Part shown: piece by piece, positions 33,332-37,580 of the stretch
Numbering within the stretch: position 1 is the first letter of the stretch
How the letters are laid out: each line of letters begins with the position of its first letter
Origin: an uncultured Comamonas sp.
Lineage (GTDB): Bacteria > Pseudomonadota > Gammaproteobacteria > Burkholderiales > Burkholderiaceae_C
DNA: 37,580 nt
Direction: 5' to 3'
Assembly (NCBI GenBank): GCA_902175065.1
Contig: CABIIJ010000039.1
Span: 1-37,580, forward strand
Notes under the pieces: generated by a model
Told to the model about the DNA's origin: nothing
Databases searched by the model: none
Seen by the model: only the letters and a program-made list of their open reading frames with translations
Translations under genes and position numbers: made by a program

Positions 33332-34339
33332 ATGGATATTCTGCAGAACTTGGTACACATGACAGGCCAGCGCGACCATTTGCGCCTGGAGTTCTCTGTC
33401 CTATCCACCCTCTTGCAACTGCCGGATATCACGCAAGTGCGTGCTTTGGAGATCCATCCCTTCGAAGACCAGTTCTGGGTACGTCCGCGCACCTGGCTGG
33501 AAGACGGGCAACTGGTCAATACCGATGTCGATTTTCTGCACGACCCACAGCGCGTGGCACTGAGCACCCTGCCCGTCTTGCAAGAGGGGCTGGCCGCCAG
33601 GCGTGAACGCATTGCCTGGCAGGCCTGCACCGGGCAATACATTCTGTGGCTACCGGTCTGGATGCGCGAGCAGGCCCGGGTGTGCATCGAAATCACCCAA
33701 TCGGCCCAGTTCTCCAGCCATGACCTGGATATCCTGCTGGCTATTTTTCAGGTCTACAGCAATTACCAAAGTCTGCTGGATTACAGCGAGCGCGATGCCC
33801 TGACCGGCCTGCTCAACCGCAAGACCTTTGACGAGCACCTGCTGCGGCTGTCCAACGCCAGCAAGTCCACGGACCAGGGGCAGCAGCCCTGGCTGGCGGT
33901 GATTGATATCGACCATTTCAAACAGGTCAATGACCGCTATGGTCACCTTTTTGGCGATGAAGTGCTGATCCTGGTGGCCAATCTGCTGCGTTCCAGCTTT
34001 GGCTCACAACACCGGGTGTTCCGGTTTGGCGGCGAGGAGTTCGTCATCCTGCTGCAATCGATGGCGCTGGATGCCGCTTTTACCGCCCTGGAACACTTCC
34101 GTCAGGCGGTGCAGAACTACGAGTTTCCGCAAATCGGCAAAATCACCGTCAGCCTGGGCTTTTCGGGCGCCCACATGCACGCACCCTCGCCAACGCAGCT
34201 TTTGAGCCAGGCCGACGAGGCGCTGTACTACGCCAAGGAAAACGGGCGCAACCGCGTCTGCCACTACGAAACCCTGCAAGCCCTCGGCGTATTCAACAAG
34301 CACGAACAGATCACGCACGACGACGTGGAGCTGTTCTGA
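33332..34339 (+). CDS. diguanylate cyclase with N-terminal sensory (GAF-like) domain
   Basis: 335 residues. Residues 1-145 look like a small cytosolic sensory domain, GAF-like by pattern only (RVALSTLPVLQEGLAARRER, YILWLPVWMREQARVCIEIT). A helix leads into the GGDEF domain: RDALTGLLNRKTFDE, VIDIDHFKQVNDRYGH and active site GGEEF (233-237). The position of the inhibitory RxxD site is not conserved (GSQHRVFRF), so product inhibition is not expected. It lies 36 bp after the gluQ-trmB frame and ends before a strong bidirectional hairpin. Confidence 0.88.
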   Translation: MDILQNLVHMTGQRDHLRLEFSVLSTLLQLPDITQVRALEIHPFEDQFWVRPRTWLEDGQLVNTDVDFLHDPQRVALSTLPVLQEGLAARRERIAWQACTGQYILWLPVWMREQARVCIEITQSAQFSSHDLDILLAIFQVYSNYQSLLDYSERDALTGLLNRKTFDEHLLRLSNASKSTDQGQQPWLAVIDIDHFKQVNDRYGHLFGDEVLILVANLLRSSFGSQHRVFRFGGEEFVILLQSMALDAAFTALEHFRQAVQNYEFPQIGKITVSLGFSGAHMHAPSPTQLLSQADEALYYAKENGRNRVCHYETLQALGVFNKHEQITHDDVELF

Positions 34340-34357
34340 TCAAACTATAAAAATAAA

Positions 34358-34441
34358 AGCTGCCAGCGCTTGCCAGATAAGGGTTTCAGAGTTGATTCAC
34401 TTTAAAACCCTTATCTGGCAAGCGCTGACAGCTATTTTTTT
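34358..34441. repeat. Long palindromic repeat / bidirectional terminator
   Basis: 29-nt arms, 34358-34386 and 34405-34433, match with one mismatch. The sequence runs AGCTGCCAGCGCTTGCCAGA then TAAGGGTTT. The right arm is followed by eight bases ending in a T run. It lies between the convergent cyclase and BI-1 genes and belongs to the same family as 35826-35872. Confidence 0.85.
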
Positions 34442-34488
34442 ACCATTTGCAGACGCATCCTCTGCAAATGGCAGGTAGCGACGAAGGC

Positions 34489-35181
34489 TTAATCGCGCTC
34501 ACCGCCAAAAATCCCCAGCAGGGCCAACAGGCTCTGGAAGACGTTGTAGACATCCAGGTACAGCGACAAGGTGGCGCTGACGTAGTTGGTTTCGCCGCCG
34601 TCAATGATCTGCTTGATGTCGTAGAGCATGTAAACGCTGAAGATGGCAATGGCGGCCGTGGAAATCGCCAGCATGCCGGCGGTGGAGCCGATGAACACGT
34701 TGATGACCGAACCGACCAGCAAGACGATCACGCCCACGAACAGCCACTTGCCCAGGCCGGACAGATCACGCTTGATGACCGTGGCCAGGCTGGCCATGAC
34801 GACGAAGACCCCGGCGGTACCGGCGAAGGCCGTCATGATCAGCTCGGAGCCATTTTTAAAGCCCAGCACCATGGCAATCAGGCGCGACAGCATCAGCCCC
34901 ATGAAAAAGGTGAAACCCAGCAGCACGGCCACGCCCACGGCGGAGTGCTTGGTCTTTTCGATGGCGAACATGAAGCCGAACGCCCCGACCATGAACACGA
35001 TCAGCCCCAGGCCGCCGGAAAGGCCGCGGGTAATCCCCGTGCTCAGACCCAGCCAGGCCCCCAGCACTGTGGGCAACAGGCTCAGTGCGAGCAGCCAATA
35101 CGTATTGCGCAACACCTTTTGGCGTTGCTGTTGAACGAGATCCAGGCCGGCGGTATCCAGCGTCGGAAAGTGGTGTTGCAT
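34489..35181 (-). CDS. Bax inhibitor-1 / YccA family membrane protein
   Basis: A 230-residue protein with seven hydrophobic segments and the typical TMBIM end: SVYMLYDIKQIIDGGETNYVSATLSLYLDVYNVFQSLLALLGIFGG, which contains the Asp residues of the pH-sensing di-aspartyl site in BsYetJ-type calcium channels. The likely role is inner-membrane proton-sensitive ion leak or modulation of FtsH (as YccA). The ATG at 35181 is the only good start. Confidence 0.92.
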   Translation of the reverse strand: MQHHFPTLDTAGLDLVQQQRQKVLRNTYWLLALSLLPTVLGAWLGLSTGITRGLSGGLGLIVFMVGAFGFMFAIEKTKHSAVGVAVLLGFTFFMGLMLSRLIAMVLGFKNGSELIMTAFAGTAGVFVVMASLATVIKRDLSGLGKWLFVGVIVLLVGSVINVFIGSTAGMLAISTAAIAIFSVYMLYDIKQIIDGGETNYVSATLSLYLDVYNVFQSLLALLGIFGGERD

Positions 35182-35391
35182 GGGTCTAGACTCCTGTAAT
35201 GAAAAGTATTTACTGCGCCTTGCAGTACCCTCGGCATTCTAGGAGCAATTGCCTCCCGGACAAGCTCCCTCTGCGAGGGGCGCTGCTGGGTATGTTTTAT
35301 GCACAAATGTTTTTCCTAAATACCACGCCAGGAAAGACGCCGTTGTCCTACATTCCATCGTTCACCAAATACTGATGAAGGATTGCACGCT

Positions 35392-35805
35392 ATGAAAAAC
35401 AAACCCGCACTGGAGTTGGCCGACGTCAAGCAGATCGCCGCTGCCGCCGAAGCCGAGGCACTGAAGAACCACTGGCCCGTGACCATCGCCATCGTCGACG
35501 ACGGCGGCCACCTGCTCTGGCTGCAGCGCCTGGACGGAGCCGCCGCCATCTCGGCCCACATCGCCCCGGCCAAAGCCCACGCCGCCGCGCTGGGCCGCCG
35601 CGACACCAAGGGCTATGAGGACATGATCAACAATGGCCGCAGCGCCTTCCTGAGCGTGACCCCGGTGGCCCCCGGTGGCCTGCTCGAAGGCGGCGTGCCC
35701 ATCGTCAAGGACGGCCAGTGCCTGGGCGCCGTCGGCGTCTCCGGCGTGAAAGCGCCTGAAGATGCGCAAGTCGCCAAGGCAGGCATTGCCGCCCTGGGTC
35801 TGTAA
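35392..35805 (+). CDS. GlcG/HbpS family (DUF336) heme-binding-like protein
   Basis: A 137-residue protein of the Haem_degrading (DUF336) fold. Signature segments are VTIAIVDDGGHLLWLQRLDGA, AKAHAAALGRRDTKGYED, and the glycine-rich LEGGVPIVKDGQCLGAVGVSG. Members include HbpS, GlcG and PduO C-terminal domains; they bind heme or cobalamin, or have unknown roles. No signal peptide, so it is cytosolic. AAGGA lies before the ATG at 35392; a TTG nine bases earlier is unlikely. Confidence 0.9.
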   Translation: MKNKPALELADVKQIAAAAEAEALKNHWPVTIAIVDDGGHLLWLQRLDGAAAISAHIAPAKAHAAALGRRDTKGYEDMINNGRSAFLSVTPVAPGGLLEGGVPIVKDGQCLGAVGVSGVKAPEDAQVAKAGIAALGL

Positions 35806-35825
35806 GCCCCGTCAAAAATCCCAAT

Positions 35826-35874
35826 AAAAATAGCTGCTGGCGCTTATCTGGTAAGCGCCAGCAGCTATTTTTTT
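35826..35874. repeat. Perfect 21-bp palindromic repeat / bidirectional terminator
   Basis: Arms 35826-35846 and 35852-35872 are perfect inverted repeats around a 5-base loop, with AAAAA at one end and a T run at the other, as expected for a terminator in both directions. The stop codon of the metallophosphoesterase (35873-35875) lies at its edge. Core AGCTGCTGGCGCTTA. Confidence 0.9.
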
Positions 35875-36667
35875 ATCTATTCTGTCCCGACTCCGCCACG
35901 GCCAGCTCCACGGTGAAAGCCGGGTCAAACTGCGGGTTCTCCGGCACACCCTCGCGGGCATAGCCCCGGGGATTGCACAGCACCCGGGTTCCGTCCACGG
36001 TGTAATCGCAACGATGGTGCATGTGGCCATGAATCCACAGGGCAGCCCGTCGGCCTGCCAACAGCCACGAGGCATCGGAGACAAAATTCACGTTCAAGGG
36101 AGAGCCGGCGAACTGTGCCGCCACGCTGGGCAAGGCCGGGGCATGGTGGGTAACGACCACCGTCGGGCCGGAAAAGGGGGCTGCCAGCTGGGAATCAAGC
36201 CACCGGGCATTGCGGGCGAACAATACGGCGCTGTCCTGCGGCGTAAACAGCGGCGCATCGGCGCCGCCATGCAGCCGAATACGGCTGAAATCCCGATTGA
36301 ACTGGATCGACTGGGCCATCGCCGCATCGCGCTGCGCCCCCGTGCCTGCGACCTGGAAATCCGTCCACAAGGTGCTGCCCAGAAAACGCACGCCGTGCAG
36401 CACCACGGCCTGGTTGTCGAGCACATGTACCTGGCTTCCCTGGGCCAGATCCTGCAATTGCGCCACCGTCTCGGGCAGGCTGGCGCCATAAAACTCGTGG
36501 TTACCGGGCACGTAGACCACCGGCTTGGCAAAGCGCCGGGCCCACGCCATTGCGGCTGGCGGACGGGCCACATCCCCGGCCAGAACCACGATGTCGGCAT
36601 CGGTCACCACCGGCGCCATCTCCTGCACACTCAAATGCAAATCGGACAATATCTGTAGCTTCACCAT
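35873..36667 (-). CDS. calcineurin-like metallophosphoesterase
   Basis: 264 residues with all five metal-binding blocks: SDLH (8-11), LAGDV, VPGNHEFYG, VVTHHAPAL and IHGHMHH. These bind a two-metal centre that hydrolyses phosphoesters; the substrate cannot be told. The ATG at 36667 with GGAGACC upstream is preferred over a longer frame. It is convergent with the GlcG-like gene. Confidence 0.9.
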   Translation of the reverse strand: MVKLQILSDLHLSVQEMAPVVTDADIVVLAGDVARPPAAMAWARRFAKPVVYVPGNHEFYGASLPETVAQLQDLAQGSQVHVLDNQAVVLHGVRFLGSTLWTDFQVAGTGAQRDAAMAQSIQFNRDFSRIRLHGGADAPLFTPQDSAVLFARNARWLDSQLAAPFSGPTVVVTHHAPALPSVAAQFAGSPLNVNFVSDASWLLAGRRAALWIHGHMHHRCDYTVDGTRVLCNPRGYAREGVPENPQFDPAFTVELAVAESGQNR

Positions 36668-36803
36668 GGCGGTCTCCTTGTTGTGTTCACCAAGCCATAT
36701 ACCGCAAACCACCGCCGACTTTGGCGAAATTACTATTTATTTTTAACGCGTTAGCAGGGCTAGAATGCCTGATCGATTTTGCTTCTGCGCCAGCGATTGA
36801 CCC

Positions 36804-37340
36804 ATGCCTTTACTAGAAAACGCCGACTGGCAGCTGCTCAAGCACCTTCATCAGCAGATTGCCTGCGCACAAGCCGGTCGCATCGGGCAAGGCGAGAAGA
36901 TTCCTCCCAACGCCTACCTGATCAGCCCCGGCCAGACGGGTCTGGCGCAGGCGCCAGCGCAGTTGGCCGAGCTGTCCCGGGATTTCGTTGCCGACCTGCT
37001 GCAACAACCTGACGGGCAGCACCTGCTGGCCAAGTACCTGGCCGATGCCGTGCAACCGGGCAGCGAAATCCACCGCCGGATTGCCCAGGAATACGGTTTC
37101 CACGCCCAGTACACCCTGAGCTGCCAGGAGGCGGTACTGCCGCAGGCCAACGGCTCGCTGCAGCCCGTGTTGATGGTGCTGCTGCACGGCCAGGGGTTTG
37201 CTCTGCCGATTTTTCACGCCATCGAGCGGATCGCAACCGGCAGCCATTGCCAGTTGCGTCCATTCCCCGATCTGGAAGAGTTTCAGGCGGTGCAGGTGCT
37301 GCTGGAGCAGCGCATCCAGCAGGGCATGACCCACCACTGA
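36804..37340 (+). CDS. hypothetical protein
   Basis: A 178-residue protein of no recognised family, soluble by composition (no long hydrophobic segment). The middle contains QPVLMVLLHGQGFALPIFHAIERIATG, a probable beta strand-helix unit, and the ends are helical and Gln/Leu-rich. It stands alone between a divergent phosphoesterase and a convergent partial gene. Confidence 0.7.
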   Translation: MPLLENADWQLLKHLHQQIACAQAGRIGQGEKIPPNAYLISPGQTGLAQAPAQLAELSRDFVADLLQQPDGQHLLAKYLADAVQPGSEIHRRIAQEYGFHAQYTLSCQEAVLPQANGSLQPVLMVLLHGQGFALPIFHAIERIATGSHCQLRPFPDLEEFQAVQVLLEQRIQQGMTHH

Positions 37341-37416
37341 CCCTGCAGCTTCCCCTCACTCACCGCTCCCCCGAACACTCCCGTCCTTGGCAACAGGCCC
37401 GGCGCCCGGGGTGCCG

Positions 37417-37580
37417 TCAACCAGAGGTATCCCAGGGCCAGTCGTGGTGCTTGCGCACGGCCTCGGCAAACAGCATGTCCTGCTTGCGCAACCACAGGCC
37501 GTAGGGGCCTTGCTTGAGGTCTTGCACCTCGGCCCGCTGCCACAGCAACGGGTCAATCGTCTGGATGGGCGGGCGTTGGG
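37417..37580 (-). CDS. C-terminal part of an unidentified protein (continues beyond window)
   Basis: The minus-strand frame ending at the TGA at 37417 reads IQTIDPLLWQRAEVQDLKQG, then PYGLWLRKQDMLFAEAVRKHHDWPWDTSG. It is a clear protein-like C terminus rich in conserved-looking Trp, Tyr and charged residues. It runs out of the window at 37580. The family is not recognised from this fragment. Confidence 0.6.
   Translation of the reverse strand, partial: QRPPIQTIDPLLWQRAEVQDLKQGPYGLWLRKQDMLFAEAVRKHHDWPWDTSG

Overview
The window looks like a chromosomal segment of a betaproteobacterium, most likely a member of the Comamonadaceae (Burkholderiales). The reasons are GC-rich coding DNA, the order GntR regulator - sdhCDAB - sdhE - gltA, the block guaA - guaB - DUF4124 - rnfH - ratA - smpB, and AT-tailed palindromic repeats ending in AGCTAT between convergent genes. 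No rRNA, tRNA or CRISPR array was seen.

Layout. 1-5940: a GntR/HutC regulator and a TCA-cycle operon (succinate dehydrogenase subunits, its flavinylation factor, citrate synthase). 6101-9576: nitroreductase, serine acetyltransferase (cysE) and a TrmJ-type tRNA methyltransferase on the minus strand, then suhB on the plus strand. 9658-13463: a LysR regulator divergent from a LivJ-like binding protein and methylmalonate-semialdehyde dehydrogenase (mmsA). 13647-14702: an exported Ntn-hydrolase of the penicillin V acylase/choloylglycine hydrolase family.

14802-24516 is a small genomic island. It is bounded by two direct copies of a 15-bp sequence (one mismatch) that matches the last codons of guaA. 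A tyrosine recombinase lies just inside the guaA end. The island carries an AlpA-like regulator, a central gene with a putative zinc finger and a helix-turn-helix, flanked by an 85-bp imperfect inverted repeat, a second small DNA-binding protein, a truncated Pmp3-like gene behind three tandem 23-bp repeats, an orphan TrbL/VirB6 conjugation channel protein with a small membrane partner, a ribbon-helix-helix-like protein flanked by matching palindromes, and a large nuclease-like SEC-C protein broken by a one-base frameshift. No relaxase, coupling protein or other mating-pair gene is visible. The island may therefore be a decayed conjugative element, or a small mobilizable island that supplies one channel subunit to a helper element.

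24499-37580 is core chromosome: guaA and guaB (separated by a 169-bp element with 23-bp terminal inverted repeats), a DUF4124 protein, rnfH, ratA, smpB, a diguanylate cyclase, a MinD/FlhG-like ATPase, an uninterrupted reading frame joining GluQ and TrmB, a second diguanylate cyclase, a Bax-inhibitor-1 family membrane protein, a GlcG/HbpS-like protein, a metallophosphoesterase, an unknown protein, and the tail of a gene leaving the window.

Four convergent gene pairs (gltA/nitroreductase, mmsA/acylase, cyclase/BI-1, GlcG-like/phosphoesterase) are separated by members of one palindromic repeat family that probably serve as bidirectional terminators.
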